From Phenylobacterium deserti (lineage in GTDB: Bacteria; Pseudomonadota; Alphaproteobacteria; Caulobacterales; Caulobacteraceae): 64,000 nt of DNA. The notes below the pieces were generated by a model. It ran no database searches and had not been told where the DNA came from. It was given only the letters and a program-made list of their open reading frames with translations. This document shows, piece by piece, positions 28,139 through 36,931 of the stretch; the first letter of the stretch is position 1, and every line of letters begins with the position of its first letter. The translations under genes and the position numbers were made by a program. Where the stretch lies: NCBI GenBank assembly GCA_943332615.1, contig CALQQB010000008.1, positions 28,213-92,212 of the forward strand, written 5' to 3'.

Positions 28139-28957
28139 CTACGCAACCGTGATCGGCGGCCGGTACTGCCCGGTCGGCGACAGGGTGAAGACTTCGAAGC
28201 CGGTCTCGGTGACGCCGATCGAATGTTCGCACTGCGCCGACAGCGACTTGTCGCGGGTGACCGCCGTCCAGCCGTCGGCGAGCAGCTTCACCGGGTGCTT
28301 GCCCAGGTTCACCATCGGCTCGATCGTGAAGAACATGCCGGCCCGCAGCAGCTCGCCCGTGCCGCGCTGGCCGAAGTGCAGGATGTTGGGCGCGTCGTGG
28401 AACACCTTGCCCAGCCCGTGGCCGCAGAAGTCGCGCACCACCGAGCAGCGCATGCTTTCCACATAGGACTGGATGGCGTGGCCGATATCGCCGGTGCGGT
28501 TCCCCGGCTTCACCATGGCAAGGCCGCGATCCAGCGCCTCGTAGGTCACGTCCACCAGCCGCTTGGCGCGAGGGGCCACCGGGCCCACGCCGTACATCCG
28601 CGAGGTGTCGCCGTGCCAGCCGTCGACGATCACGGTCACGTCGATGTTGACGATGTCGCCCTCCCGCAGGGCCCGCTCGCCCGGGATGCCGTGGCAGACG
28701 ATGTGGTTGGGGCTGATGCAGACGGTCTTGGTGTAGCCGCGATAGCCCAGGCAGGCCGGGATCGCGCCATGGTCTACGATGAACTCGCGGGCTAGGTCGT
28801 CGAGGGCGCCGGTGACCGCGCCGGGCACGACGTGCGGGGTCAGCATGTCCAGGCACTGGGCGGCCAGCAGGCCGGCCTTGCGCATGCCCTCGAAGGCCGC
28901 AGCGTCGTGCAGCTTGATCTGGCCCGTGCGATATTCGGCGTCGAGGATGTCGGTCAT
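28139..28957 (-). CDS. map: Type I methionine aminopeptidase
   Basis: 272 residues, normal for the family. The five metal ligands are present: Asp in NIDVTVIVDGWHGD and again at its end, His in FCGHGLG, Glu in FTIEPM, and Glu in CEHSIGV. It removes the N-terminal Met from nascent proteins in the cytoplasm. The start at 28957 fits homologues (TDILDAEYRTGQIKLH). It lies 44 bp downstream of sfsA on the same strand and the two are probably co-transcribed. It could be one of two map copies, since the essential gene is often elsewhere in these genomes. Confidence 0.96.
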   Translation of the reverse strand: MTDILDAEYRTGQIKLHDAAAFEGMRKAGLLAAQCLDMLTPHVVPGAVTGALDDLAREFIVDHGAIPACLGYRGYTKTVCISPNHIVCHGIPGERALREGDIVNIDVTVIVDGWHGDTSRMYGVGPVAPRAKRLVDVTYEALDRGLAMVKPGNRTGDIGHAIQSYVESMRCSVVRDFCGHGLGKVFHDAPNILHFGQRGTGELLRAGMFFTIEPMVNLGKHPVKLLADGWTAVTRDKSLSAQCEHSIGVTETGFEVFTLSPTGQYRPPITVA

Positions 28958-29001
28958 AGGGTGTGCTCCGGGCGCCTATGTCGCAATCCTAGCACGGAAG
29001 T

Positions 29002-29715
29002 TCAACCGGACGGGGCGTCGCGCCACGGCCTGCGGTCGGCCAGGACCACGCGATCGGTCGAGATGGCGCAGTCGTAGGCCAGCACCTCGACGCCCGCCTC
29101 CGTCGCCGCGGTCAGGCCTTTGGCATAGGCCGGGTCCAGTTCGGCGCAGGCGGCGAAGGCCTCGCAATCCATCCGCTGGATCACGAAAAGCATCACGGCC
29201 CGCTGGCCCGCCTCGACCATGGCGGTGAGCTCTCGCAGGTGCTTCAGCGAGCGGGCCGCCACGCAGTCGGGGAACTCGGCGAGCGTGCCTGTGCGGCGAA
29301 GGTGGCAGTTCTTGACCTCCAGCCAGCAGGGCGACCGCTCGGGGTGCTCCAGCAGGAAGTCCACGCGCGAATTAACGCCGTAGCGGACTTCGCGCCGGTG
29401 GGTGGCGTAACCGGCGAGCTCGGGAATGGCGTCGGTGGCCAAGGCTTCGGCGACGATGCGGTTGGGGTGCAGGGTGTTGATCCCCACCAGTCCGCCATCG
29501 ACTTCCACCAGTTCCAACGTGTGGGCCAGCTTGCGCTTCGGATCGTCGGAGCGGGAGACCCAGGCGATCAGGCCCGGCGTGTTCAGGCCCAGCATCGCGC
29601 CGGGGTTGGGGCAGTGGGCGGTGATCTCGCGCCCGTCGTCCAGCACCACGTCGGCGAAGAAGCGTTTGTAGCGGCTGACCAGCGTGCCGCGCGCCAGCGG
29701 GGTGGGAAAGTCCAT
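29002..29715 (-). CDS. sfsA: SfsA family protein (sugar fermentation stimulation)
   Basis: 237 residues from the ATG at 29715, selected because GAGG stands correctly before it and homologues begin [12 protein letters not shown]. Family blocks are [47 protein letters not shown] and [18 protein letters not shown]. The last ones form a nuclease-like acidic core (Asp, Glu, Lys in the DFLLE and EVKN strings). The protein is described as DNA-binding in E. coli, and its physiological role is unclear. It is upstream of map. Confidence 0.94.
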   Translation of the reverse strand: MDFPTPLARGTLVSRYKRFFADVVLDDGREITAHCPNPGAMLGLNTPGLIAWVSRSDDPKRKLAHTLELVEVDGGLVGINTLHPNRIVAEALATDAIPELAGYATHRREVRYGVNSRVDFLLEHPERSPCWLEVKNCHLRRTGTLAEFPDCVAARSLKHLRELTAMVEAGQRAVMLFVIQRMDCEAFAACAELDPAYAKGLTAATEAGVEVLAYDCAISTDRVVLADRRPWRDAPSG

Positions 29716-29823
29716 CGACGCCTCAAGGGATGAGCGAATCCATTGCGTCATCGGCTATCACAGGCGGAGGGAACTGGGGCATCCTGGGCGTAGAGCCCTG
29801 GCGCCGAGCGGAGAAGAAGCCTT

Positions 29824-30654
29824 ATGCCGAAGATCAAGGACCTGGGGCTGGTCGCCATGCCGACCACGACCGCCCCGGCAAAGACCGCTGTCGCGCCAGC
29901 CGACGACCGTGTCACCTGCGCCGTGCTGATCATCGGCGACGAGATCCTCAGCGGCCGGACCCAGGACACCAACCTGCGCGACATCGCCCGGTACCTGGGC
30001 GTGATCGGCGTTGACCTTGTCGAGGCGCGCACGGTCCCGGACGTGATGAAGGAGATCGTCGACGCGCTCAACGCGCTGCGTCGCCGCTACGACTACGTCA
30101 TCACCACGGGCGGTATCGGGCCGACCCATGACGACATTACCGCTGACGCCGTGGCGAAGGCGTTCAAGGTGAAGCTGCACGAGCACCCGGAAATCATCGC
30201 CATGATGGCCTCTCGCTGGGGCGGGGAGCTGAACGCAGCGCGGCGGCGCATGGCCCGCGTGCCGGTGGGCGGCGAGCTGGTGAAGAACCCGGTGCAGGGC
30301 CCGCCCGGCTTCACGATCGGCAACGTCTTCACCCTGGCCGGCGTGCCGCAGATCATGCGCGGCATGCTGGAGGACGTAGGCCCTCGGATGCGCGGCGGCC
30401 GGCCGACGGTGTCGAGGACGGTGCGGGTCGAGGGCTCCGGCGAGGGCGTCATCGCGGCGCCCCTCGAGGCCGTGGCCAAGGCCCATCCGGACATGTCCCT
30501 GGGCAGCTATCCGTTCTTTGGCGATGGCAAGTACGGTTCGAACCTCGTGCTGCGCAGCCGCGATCCGGCGCAACTCGGCGGGGTGGTTCAGGAACTGATC
30601 GCCGCCTTGAAGGGCGCGGGCATCGACAATGTGCGTGAGGTGGACGTAGCCTGA
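29824..30654 (+). CDS. CinA/MoaB-type molybdopterin-binding domain protein
   Basis: 276 residues. The MoCF_biosynth domain spans about residues 35-200 with IIGDEILSGRTQDTNLRDIA, VITTGGIGPTHDDITADAVA and LAGVPQIMRGML. This matches the N-terminal half of CinA (competence/damage-inducible protein A) without the C-terminal nicotinamide mononucleotide deamidase domain. Such stand-alone proteins may bind a pterin or nucleotide. The ATG at 29824 has GGAG upstream. An alternative Met 12 codons later gives a tighter N-terminus. It precedes a small secreted protein gene by 28 bp. Confidence 0.88.
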   Translation: MPKIKDLGLVAMPTTTAPAKTAVAPADDRVTCAVLIIGDEILSGRTQDTNLRDIARYLGVIGVDLVEARTVPDVMKEIVDALNALRRRYDYVITTGGIGPTHDDITADAVAKAFKVKLHEHPEIIAMMASRWGGELNAARRRMARVPVGGELVKNPVQGPPGFTIGNVFTLAGVPQIMRGMLEDVGPRMRGGRPTVSRTVRVEGSGEGVIAAPLEAVAKAHPDMSLGSYPFFGDGKYGSNLVLRSRDPAQLGGVVQELIAALKGAGIDNVREVDVA

Positions 30655-30682
30655 GGCCACAGATTTCCGAGGAGCGTTGCTG

Positions 30683-30943
30683 ATGATCTCCCTGGTGTTC
30701 GTGGCCGCCCTGCTGGCTGCCGCCCCCGCCGCCGCGCCGGCCGGGACCACGACCGTCGCCCCGATGAAGGCCGACAAAGCCAAGCCGGGCCCCAATGAGG
30801 TGGTCTGCCGGAAGGAGCCGGTGCTCGGCAGCCGGATGAAGAGCCGTATCTGCATGACCCAGGGCGAGTGGGACGCGCGGCAGGCCCAGGACCGCGACGA
30901 CCTGAACCGGGCCCAGACCCAGGTCCCGCAAAAGGCCAGCTGA
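30683..30943 (+). CDS. Small secreted Cys-containing protein
   Basis: 86 residues from the ATG at 30683 with GGAG eight bases before it. A signal peptide (ISLVFVAALLAAAPAAAPAG) is followed by a conserved-looking tail, VVCRKEPVLGSRMKSRICMT then QGEWDARQAQDR, with two Cys that could pair. Small exported proteins with this CR(K)EP...GSR...CMT..EW pattern recur in Caulobacterales and Sphingomonadales as hypothetical proteins. It is likely co-transcribed with the CinA-like gene. Function unknown. Confidence 0.75.
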   Translation: MISLVFVAALLAAAPAAAPAGTTTVAPMKADKAKPGPNEVVCRKEPVLGSRMKSRICMTQGEWDARQAQDRDDLNRAQTQVPQKAS

Positions 30944-31002
30944 CCCAGCGGCCGCCCGCCGTCGCCACTGCCCGCCATCACCGAAAGTTCGGATCTTCCG
31001 CC

Positions 31003-31011
31003 TGTGGATAA
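31003..31011. promoter_or_regulatory. Consensus DnaA box
   Basis: TGTGGATAA is the exact reverse complement of the DnaA box TTATCCACA. It is followed at 31020-31023 by TTAA of a partial CtrA-like site (second half poorly matched). It lies about 100 bp upstream of the ParA-like gene. A single 9-mer can occur by chance. Confidence 0.4.
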
Positions 31012-31108
31012 GGTGTGCGTTAACTTTGGGTAAGTTGTGCATTAGCCATTGCTAAGACAGGGACAGCGCAGAAAGCGCGTTGGAAACGGCCTTTTTGGGA
31101 GGGCGCAG

Positions 31109-31828
31109 TTGAAAACGCTCGCGGTGATGTCTCGCAAAGGTGGGGCCGGGAAGACCACGATGGCGGTCAACCTGACCCTGGCCGCCCGCGCCATGGGCGT
31201 GCGCGCGGTCCTGGCCGACGCCGACCCGATGCGCAGCGCCCATGAGGTGCTGAAGGGCCGCGAGGAGGCCGCCTCCCTGCTGTTCGAGACCAGCGCCTCG
31301 AAGCTGTTCGCGCTCACCGAGGCCAGTCGCCGATCCGGCGTCGAACTTCTGATCATCGACACCCCTGCCGCGCCCGAGGCCGATGTGGCCGAGGCGGTCA
31401 GGGTGGCCGACCTGTGCCTGGCCGTGGCGCGGCCGACTTATCTCGACCTCGCCGCGGCGGTGCTGTCGGTGGCGGTGATCCATCGGCTCGGACGCGAGGG
31501 GCTGATCGTGCTGAACCAGTGCGCGTCGTCGCGCGCCGGCGTCGAGCCGCCCTCGGTGCTGAAGGCCTTCGACGCCCTGCGGTTCGCCAACCTGCCGGTC
31601 GCCCCCACCGCGATCCGGGCGCGGATGGTCTACCAGACCGCCTTCGCCCAGGGCCGCTCGGTGCTGGAGATCGATGGCAACGGCCAGGCGGCCGGTGAGA
31701 TGCGCGATCTGTTCAGCCATGTCTGGCGGCGCCTCAACGGCGAGCGGCCGGCGGCCATGGCCAGCGCCAACGACGATCTCAGTCGCCGCGGCCCGCGTCT
31801 GGCGCTTTCGGCCTCTGCATCGGCCTGA
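31109..31828 (+). CDS. Orphan ParA/MinD-type ATPase
   Basis: 239 residues from a TTG start at 31109, chosen because GGGAGGG at 31097-31103 is an ideal ribosome site and the protein then begins directly at the first beta strand (LKTLAVMSRKGGAGKTT). The deviant Walker A is KGGAGKTT with the signature Lys, Walker A' is ADADPMRSA, and LLIIDTPAAP is Walker B-like. No ParB, replication or flagellar gene is adjacent, so it is not the chromosome-segregation parA. It may position a cellular structure or a plasmid-like element. The upstream DnaA box hints at cell-cycle control. Confidence 0.85.
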   Translation: MKTLAVMSRKGGAGKTTMAVNLTLAARAMGVRAVLADADPMRSAHEVLKGREEAASLLFETSASKLFALTEASRRSGVELLIIDTPAAPEADVAEAVRVADLCLAVARPTYLDLAAAVLSVAVIHRLGREGLIVLNQCASSRAGVEPPSVLKAFDALRFANLPVAPTAIRARMVYQTAFAQGRSVLEIDGNGQAAGEMRDLFSHVWRRLNGERPAAMASANDDLSRRGPRLALSASASA

Positions 31829-31910
31829 CCGACGTCCATTGACGAACGCACATTGACGAACGTTGGGGCGCCCGCGACTAGTCGTCGCAAAACCGGGAGG
31901 ACTTTTCACA

Positions 31911-32690
31911 ATGGCGTTCAACCCCTTCGACCTTACGGGCAAGGTCGCCCTGATCACCGGCGGCAACGGCGGCATTGGCCTGGGCATGGCCGAAGGCTTG
32001 GCCGCGGCCGGCGCCAAGGTGGCCATCTGGGGCCAGAACCCCGAGAAGAACGCCGCCGCCGAGGCCAAGCTCAAGACCTACGGCGTCGATGTGCTGGTGC
32101 AGAAAGTCGATGTGAACTCGGAAGATGCCGTAGTGGCCGGCGTGGCTGAGGTGCTGAAGACCTTCGGCCGCCTGGACTTCTGCGCCGCCAACGCCGGGGT
32201 CGGCGGCGGGGCGCCCTTCGCCGAAATGACCACTGAGAAGTGGCGCCGCGTCACCACCGTGAACCTGGATGCCGTCTTCTGGACCTTCCGCGAGGCCGCC
32301 AAACACATGGTGGCGCGGGCGGAAGCTGGCGATCCCGGCGGTTCGCTGCTGGTGACATCCTCCACCTCGGCCATCCACGGCGCGCCGCGCAACCAGGCCT
32401 ATGCGGCCACCAAGGGCGCGGTGCTGTCGCTGGTCCGGGGGCTGGCGGTGGAATACGCCCGATACGGCATTCGCGCCAACTCGGTGCTGCCGGGCTGGAT
32501 CCGCTCGGACATGACCGCCGCAGCCCAGAAGTGGGACAAGTTCAACGACCAGGTGATAGGCCGAGTGCCCATGCGGCGCTGGGGCGACCCGGAGGACTTC
32601 TCGGGCCTGGCGGTCTATCTCGCTTCTGACGCCTCGCGCTTCCACACCGGCGACGCCTTCGTCATCGATGGCGGCTACACGATCTACTAG
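31911..32690 (+). CDS. Short-chain dehydrogenase/reductase
   Basis: 259 residues with GGGAGGA before the ATG at 31911. The Rossmann motif is TGGNGGIGLGMAEG, the adenine-pocket NAG is AANAGVGGG, the catalytic Ser is in VTSSTSAIHG, and YAATKGA supplies Tyr and Lys. The C-terminus ending in FVIDGGYTIY is typical of classical SDRs acting as NAD(P)-dependent alcohol or 3-hydroxyacyl dehydrogenases. The crotonase gene starts ten bases later, so the pair probably act in one acyl-CoA or cyclic-acid pathway. The substrate is not known. Confidence 0.93.
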   Translation: MAFNPFDLTGKVALITGGNGGIGLGMAEGLAAAGAKVAIWGQNPEKNAAAEAKLKTYGVDVLVQKVDVNSEDAVVAGVAEVLKTFGRLDFCAANAGVGGGAPFAEMTTEKWRRVTTVNLDAVFWTFREAAKHMVARAEAGDPGGSLLVTSSTSAIHGAPRNQAYAATKGAVLSLVRGLAVEYARYGIRANSVLPGWIRSDMTAAAQKWDKFNDQVIGRVPMRRWGDPEDFSGLAVYLASDASRFHTGDAFVIDGGYTIY

Positions 32691-32700
32691 GAGCGCCAAG

Positions 32701-33495
32701 ATGGCCGACCGTTACGCCCGCTACGAACGCCTGAAGTTCGAGCGGCCCGCGCCGGGTGTGCTGCGCATCGTGATGAGCAATCCGGGCAAGCTGAATGCCG
32801 CCGACGCCACGATGCACCGCGAACTGGCGGAGATCTGGCGCGACGTGGACGCCGACCCGGACACGCGCTGTGCGATCCTGACCGGGGAGGGGACGGCGTT
32901 CTCGGCCGGCGGCGACTTCGAGATGATCCAGGGGATCGTCGATGACTTCGAGATCCGTGCGCGGTCCATGCGCGAGGCCCGCGACATCGTCATGAACCTG
33001 ATCGACTGCCAGACGCCGGTGATCAGCGCCATGCGCGGCGTGGCGGTGGGGGCGGGGCTGGTCTGCGGTCTGCTGGCGGATATCTCGATCGCCACGCCCG
33101 AGTGCCGGATCATCGATGGCCATACGCGGCTGGGGGTGGCGGCTGGCGATCACGCGGCGATCATCTGGCCGCTGCTCTGCGGAATGGCGAAGGCCAAGTA
33201 CTACCTGCTGACCTGCGATCCGCTGAACGGGGCGGAGGCCGAGCGGATCGGTCTGATCTCGCTGGTGGCCGCGGACGCCGACCTCGACGCCAAGGCGCTG
33301 GAGGTGGCGAGCAAGCTGGCGAACGGCGCGCCTCGGGCCATCGCCTGGACCAAGCACGCCTTGAACCACTGGCTGCGCTCGGCGGGCCCGGCGTTCGATG
33401 CGTCGCTGGCGCTGGAGTTCCTGGCGTTCACCGGCCCTGAGGCGGCGGAGGGGCTGGCGTCCCACCGCGAGAAACGGAAGCCGAAGTTCGTCTGA
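32701..33495 (+). CDS. Enoyl-CoA hydratase/isomerase family protein
   Basis: 264 residues from the ATG at 32701, which has AGGAG just upstream in the 10-bp gap after the SDR gene. Crotonase fold marks are FSAGGDFEMIQG (first oxyanion-hole strand) and VAVGAGLVCGLLADISIATP (second), with GHTRLGVAAGDHAAIIWPLL following. One expected catalytic Glu position is not clear, so hydratase, isomerase or hydrolase activity cannot be decided. It is cytoplasmic and forms an operon with the upstream SDR. Confidence 0.92.
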   Translation: MADRYARYERLKFERPAPGVLRIVMSNPGKLNAADATMHRELAEIWRDVDADPDTRCAILTGEGTAFSAGGDFEMIQGIVDDFEIRARSMREARDIVMNLIDCQTPVISAMRGVAVGAGLVCGLLADISIATPECRIIDGHTRLGVAAGDHAAIIWPLLCGMAKAKYYLLTCDPLNGAEAERIGLISLVAADADLDAKALEVASKLANGAPRAIAWTKHALNHWLRSAGPAFDASLALEFLAFTGPEAAEGLASHREKRKPKFV

Positions 33496-33501
33496 TCCGA
33501 C

Positions 33502-34266
33502 TCAGGCCGCGCGCGGTGCGGTCCGGCGCAGCAACAGCAGCGCGATCATGGCGAACGCCGGGAAGGCCAGGCCTCCGGGCGCTGGGAACCACCACCAGCC
33601 GGCGCTGAGATCGAAGGTTCCGACGCCGGCGGCGAGGGCGGCGGCCAGCGCCATATTGGGCAGGCCGTGCCCGGCCGCCGCCGCCCACCACGTCCCGGCC
33701 CGCAGCTGCAGGTGTGTCAGCAACAGCCTATAGACGACGCAGCTCGCGACGAAGGCCAGCAGCATGGCCGGCGGCGCGGTTTCCAGTTCTGGGAACAGGC
33801 CGACCTTCAGGAAGGCCGGGATCAGGTGCCAGGCAGCCCAGATCAGGCCCAGAACCGGAATGCCGGCGCGCCGTCCGAAGGCCGCCGTCGCCAGCGCCAC
33901 CCCGCCACCTGCCCAGCCCAATTCCTCGAGCACGCTCGTCAGGGCGACCGCGCCCACCGACTGGGCGATCCCTTGCGGCGCGGCGGGCGGCGTCCCGAAG
34001 GCGGCGACGCCGGTCATGAACGCCACGGCCAGCGCCAGGCCGGCGACGGCCAGGGTGACGCCGGCCGCCAGGGGGACGCCTGACCAGCGCGCCTGTCCCC
34101 GCTCGCCGAGGCCCCGATTGAGGAGCAGCCCCGCCACGGCGGGGCTGAGGATCAGGGCCAGCTTGCCCAGGTCGCCGATCCGCGGGTCGTCCAGGGCCAT
34201 CAGGCCGCCTGGAACCCCCAGCACGACCAGCGCGAAGACGGCGAATTTCCACCGCGCGGCGTTCAT
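33502..34266 (-). CDS. CPBP family intramembrane metalloprotease
   Basis: 254 residues with about seven hydrophobic helices. The family motifs are the glutamate pair in LEELGWAGGGVALA followed by WAAWHLIPAF, where the His completes the metal site. A third conserved helix (RLLLTHLQLRAGTWWAAAAG) is also seen. CPBP proteins include CAAX-type endopeptidases and bacteriocin-immunity proteins. The gene converges on the crotonase with six bases between stops and is followed by purU with 57 bp between. Substrate unknown. Confidence 0.88.
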   Translation of the reverse strand: MNAARWKFAVFALVVLGVPGGLMALDDPRIGDLGKLALILSPAVAGLLLNRGLGERGQARWSGVPLAAGVTLAVAGLALAVAFMTGVAAFGTPPAAPQGIAQSVGAVALTSVLEELGWAGGGVALATAAFGRRAGIPVLGLIWAAWHLIPAFLKVGLFPELETAPPAMLLAFVASCVVYRLLLTHLQLRAGTWWAAAAGHGLPNMALAAALAAGVGTFDLSAGWWWFPAPGGLAFPAFAMIALLLLRRTAPRAA

Positions 34267-34323
34267 CGCGACCCCCTGACCTGGGCGGAGTTGTGCATGC
34301 CGTGGGCCATGGCGCCAGCCCCT

Positions 34324-35166
34324 CTAATCGGTGAACACCACGGTCTTGCGTCCGTTCAGCAGCACCCGGTCCTCGACGTGCCAGCGCACCGCGCGGGCCA
34401 GCACGCGGCGTTCGATATCGCGGCCCTTGCGGACCAATGCGGCGGGGGTGTCGCGGTGGCTGATGCGCTCCACGTCCTGCTCGATGATCGGACCCTCGTC
34501 GAGGTCGGCGGTGACGTAATGGGCGGTGGCGCCGATCACCTTCACACCCCGGCCGTGGGCCTGGTGATAGGGCCGCGCGCCCTTGAAGCCCGGCAGGAAC
34601 GAGTGGTGGATATTGATGCAGCGCCCCGCCAGCGCGCCGGCCAGGTCGCCGCTGAGCACCTGCATGTAGCGGGCGAGCACCACGAGTTCGGTTCCGGTCT
34701 CCTCGACGAGGCGGAGAAGTTGCGCCTCCTGATCGGCCTTGGTCTCCGGCGTGACGGCCAGGTGATGGAAGGCGATGCCTTGCAGATCGGTGTGCGGGAA
34801 GGTCGAAGCTGGATGGTTGGAGACCACGGCGGTGATGTCCATCGCCAGCTCGCCCTGCCGCCAGCGCCAGATCAGGTCGGCGAGGCAGTGGTCGGCCTGG
34901 GAGGCCAGGATCATCACCCGGCGCCGTTCGCGACGTCCGCGCAGGGTCCAGGTCCCCGCATAGCTCTCGGCCAGCGGCTGAAAGGCGGCGCGCCAGGCGG
35001 CGGCGGCGTCAACGCCAGGGTCGAACACCACGCGCATGAAGAATCGCCCAGTCTCCTGGTCATTGTACTGCTGGGCGTCGAGGATGTTGGCGCCGCGCTC
35101 GAACAGCAGGGCCGAGACGCGGGCCACGATGCCGGGTCGGTCGTCGCAGGAAAGGGTGAGGATCAT
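34324..35166 (-). CDS. purU: Formyltetrahydrofolate deformylase
   Basis: 280 residues of normal length. An N-terminal ACT domain ([20 protein letters not shown]) precedes the formyltransferase-like domain. The catalytic Asn-His-Asp set is in [20 protein letters not shown] and [17 protein letters not shown]. It hydrolyses 10-formyl-THF to formate and THF, supplying formate for purine synthesis and balancing one-carbon units in the cytoplasm. A long hairpin repeat lies just upstream at 35212, which may mark the operon boundary. Confidence 0.97.
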   Translation of the reverse strand: MILTLSCDDRPGIVARVSALLFERGANILDAQQYNDQETGRFFMRVVFDPGVDAAAAWRAAFQPLAESYAGTWTLRGRRERRRVMILASQADHCLADLIWRWRQGELAMDITAVVSNHPASTFPHTDLQGIAFHHLAVTPETKADQEAQLLRLVEETGTELVVLARYMQVLSGDLAGALAGRCINIHHSFLPGFKGARPYHQAHGRGVKVIGATAHYVTADLDEGPIIEQDVERISHRDTPAALVRKGRDIERRVLARAVRWHVEDRVLLNGRKTVVFTD

Positions 35167-35211
35167 CGCCGCCTGCCGTGGCAGGCCGACCCTGGGGCGG
35201 TCAAGTCGCCG

Positions 35212-35315
35212 CTAGAGCCCCATTTCGAATGAATCGAAACGGGGCTCTAGAGTCTTTGCTTGGTCGATCTTCCTGCTCGGCTGATTTGATCCAAGTCAGC
35301 CGGGAAACGCTCTAG
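35212..35315. repeat. Composite intergenic palindromic repeat
   Basis: Two palindromes lie in a unit bounded by CTAGAG and CTCTAG. The first (35212-35250) has arms CTAGAGCCCCATTTCGA and TCGAAACGGGGCTCTAG with one mismatch. The second (35278-35302) has arms CGGCTGA and TCAGCCG around a TTTGATCCAAG centre. The terminal CTCTAG reaches into the emfourin gene and supplies its stop codon. The form is that of a dispersed REP-like element. Confidence 0.85.
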
Positions 35316-35599
35316 TTGAACTCGTCGGTGACGGCGCTGGAGAGGATGGCGGGGACCTCGCTCTCCGGCGCCTCCACGGTCTGCGGCCCTGATGCGGTCT
35401 GCCGCGTGATGCGGTAGCGGAAGCCGTGTGGGTTCCTGGAATCCGGCGGACTGCCGCCCCCTTCGAACAGCTTGTCCACAACGTCCTTGTCCGCCGCCGA
35501 GAGGTCGGAGAGCGGAAGCTTGCCGTGGCTCCGCAGCCGCGAGCCCGGGAGGCCGAAGCCGCCAAGGCCACCGATGCGTTCGATCGTCAAAAGGTCCAT
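35312..35599 (-). CDS. Probable emfourin-type inhibitor of the adjacent M4 protease
   Basis: 95 residues with no signal peptide. The start LLTIERIGGLGGFGLPG and the later GFRYRITRQ resemble emfourins, small proteins that block protealysin-like M4 proteases and are encoded next to them. The gene lies 39 bp downstream of such a protease on the same strand, exactly the arrangement known for the protealysin operon of Serratia. Assignment rests on this context and on the short sequence likeness. The stop codon comes from an adjoining repeat. Confidence 0.75.
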   Translation of the reverse strand: MDLLTIERIGGLGGFGLPGSRLRSHGKLPLSDLSAADKDVVDKLFEGGGSPPDSRNPHGFRYRITRQTASGPQTVEAPESEVPAILSSAVTDEFN

Positions 35600-35638
35600 C
35601 GCTCACCGCCCGTCGCCACGAATGTGGGACTGGAACTC

Positions 35639-36649
35639 CTAGAGACCAACCTGTTTCCACGCCGCGTCGATGGCGTTGATGACTTTGGTGTCGCCTGGAT
35701 AGAGGCTCTTGGAGGCGTCCCGGGTGCGCTTGGCGAACGTCGACATCTTCATGTTCGGGCTCTTGCCGGCGGTCATCGCCCGATACCAGATCTGTCCGGC
35801 CTTCTCCCAGCTCTTGCCCCCGATCGCCATCGCCGCTTTGTAGAAGGCGTAGTTGGGGATGCCGCTCGAATAGTGCGGGTCCATGCCGGGCGTGTAGTTG
35901 CTGAAGTGGAAGGGCTGCGGCGCGAGGCAGTGGTTCGCGCCGGGATCGGCCATGTCGCGCAGACAGGTGATGCCCTGCGCCTTCGGCTTCGGCCCCATGA
36001 TCTCGTGGCCGATCAGCCAGTCGGCCTGGGTCACGGTCTGGTTCTTGCGCCATTGGCGGAACATGGCGCCGAACACATCGGACATGCTCTCGTTGAGGCC
36101 GCCGGATTGGTTCGCATAGACCAGTTGCAACGTATGCTGGGTCACGCCGTGGGTGAGCTCGTGGCCAATGACGTCGCTGGATTTGGTGAAGTCGACGAAA
36201 ATCTGGTTGTCGCCGTCCCCATAGAGCATCTGCGAACCATTCCAGTTCGCGTTATTATAATTCACGCCAAAGTGGACCGACGACAGCAGGGCCATGCCCG
36301 CGTTGTCGACCGAGTTGCGGCCGAAGATCTTCTTGTAGAACTCGGCCACGGCAGACGTTTCGTCGAAGCACCGCTTGATCGAGCCATCCGCCGAGCCGCC
36401 GGGGTTGGTGACCGGCGTGCCGGGAAGGCTGTTGGTGTGTTTGCAATCGTAGACGAGGATCTTTGGCGCGGTGGCGATGGCGTTGGCCAGCAGGCCCTGC
36501 GGCGCCATTTCCTGGCTCACCCGCGTCAGCTGCATCGCCTGATTGCGGACCTTGCGCACCTCGGCGTCGATCTTGGCGGTGTAGCTATCGTCGCCCTCAA
36601 GCCTACGAAGCACTTCGTTCGGCACGATCGAGCAGTACCTGCAGTACAT
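35639..36649 (-). CDS. Protealysin-like M4 metalloprotease
   Basis: 336 residues from the ATG at 36649, which follows a strong AGGAGGTGACG ribosome site. There is no signal peptide, as in protealysin-like proteases. A short propeptide region includes CRYCSIVPNEVLRRL. The zinc site is HELTH at residues 163-167 with Glu187 in GGLNESMSDVFG, and the catalytic His lies in MDPHYSSGIPNYAFY. Protealysin-like enzymes act on cytoskeletal or regulatory proteins, inside the cell or after non-classical release. Coupling to a downstream emfourin-type inhibitor gene points to tight control. Confidence 0.94.
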   Translation of the reverse strand: MYCRYCSIVPNEVLRRLEGDDSYTAKIDAEVRKVRNQAMQLTRVSQEMAPQGLLANAIATAPKILVYDCKHTNSLPGTPVTNPGGSADGSIKRCFDETSAVAEFYKKIFGRNSVDNAGMALLSSVHFGVNYNNANWNGSQMLYGDGDNQIFVDFTKSSDVIGHELTHGVTQHTLQLVYANQSGGLNESMSDVFGAMFRQWRKNQTVTQADWLIGHEIMGPKPKAQGITCLRDMADPGANHCLAPQPFHFSNYTPGMDPHYSSGIPNYAFYKAAMAIGGKSWEKAGQIWYRAMTAGKSPNMKMSTFAKRTRDASKSLYPGDTKVINAIDAAWKQVGL

Positions 36650-36931
36650 CGTCACCTCCTGGGCTTTCGCCACCCGTTCGGATAGCGCATTCGTTGAAAC
36701 ACATCCCACGGTCTGCAACCTGTCCACTCCAATCGAGGACGCGCGGTCTAAAATCCTACGTTGAGGGCAACGCGCCGGACGCGCGAATTATGCCCCTTTG
36801 CTCGCGCGGGTTCGTCCGCCATCCGGCGGCCGATTGCGCGTCCGGATGAGGTGGCGTCGGCCGAAGAGAAGCTTTCCAGCCGGCGCGCGCTCGGACACTA
36901 TCGCGGCAAGGCCTCGGAGGAGGGGCCGCCC

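Noticed and set aside
31109..31828. Chromosomal parA locus and origin
   Set aside because: There is no parB, gidA/gidB or parS-like site beside it, and only one DnaA box is visible.
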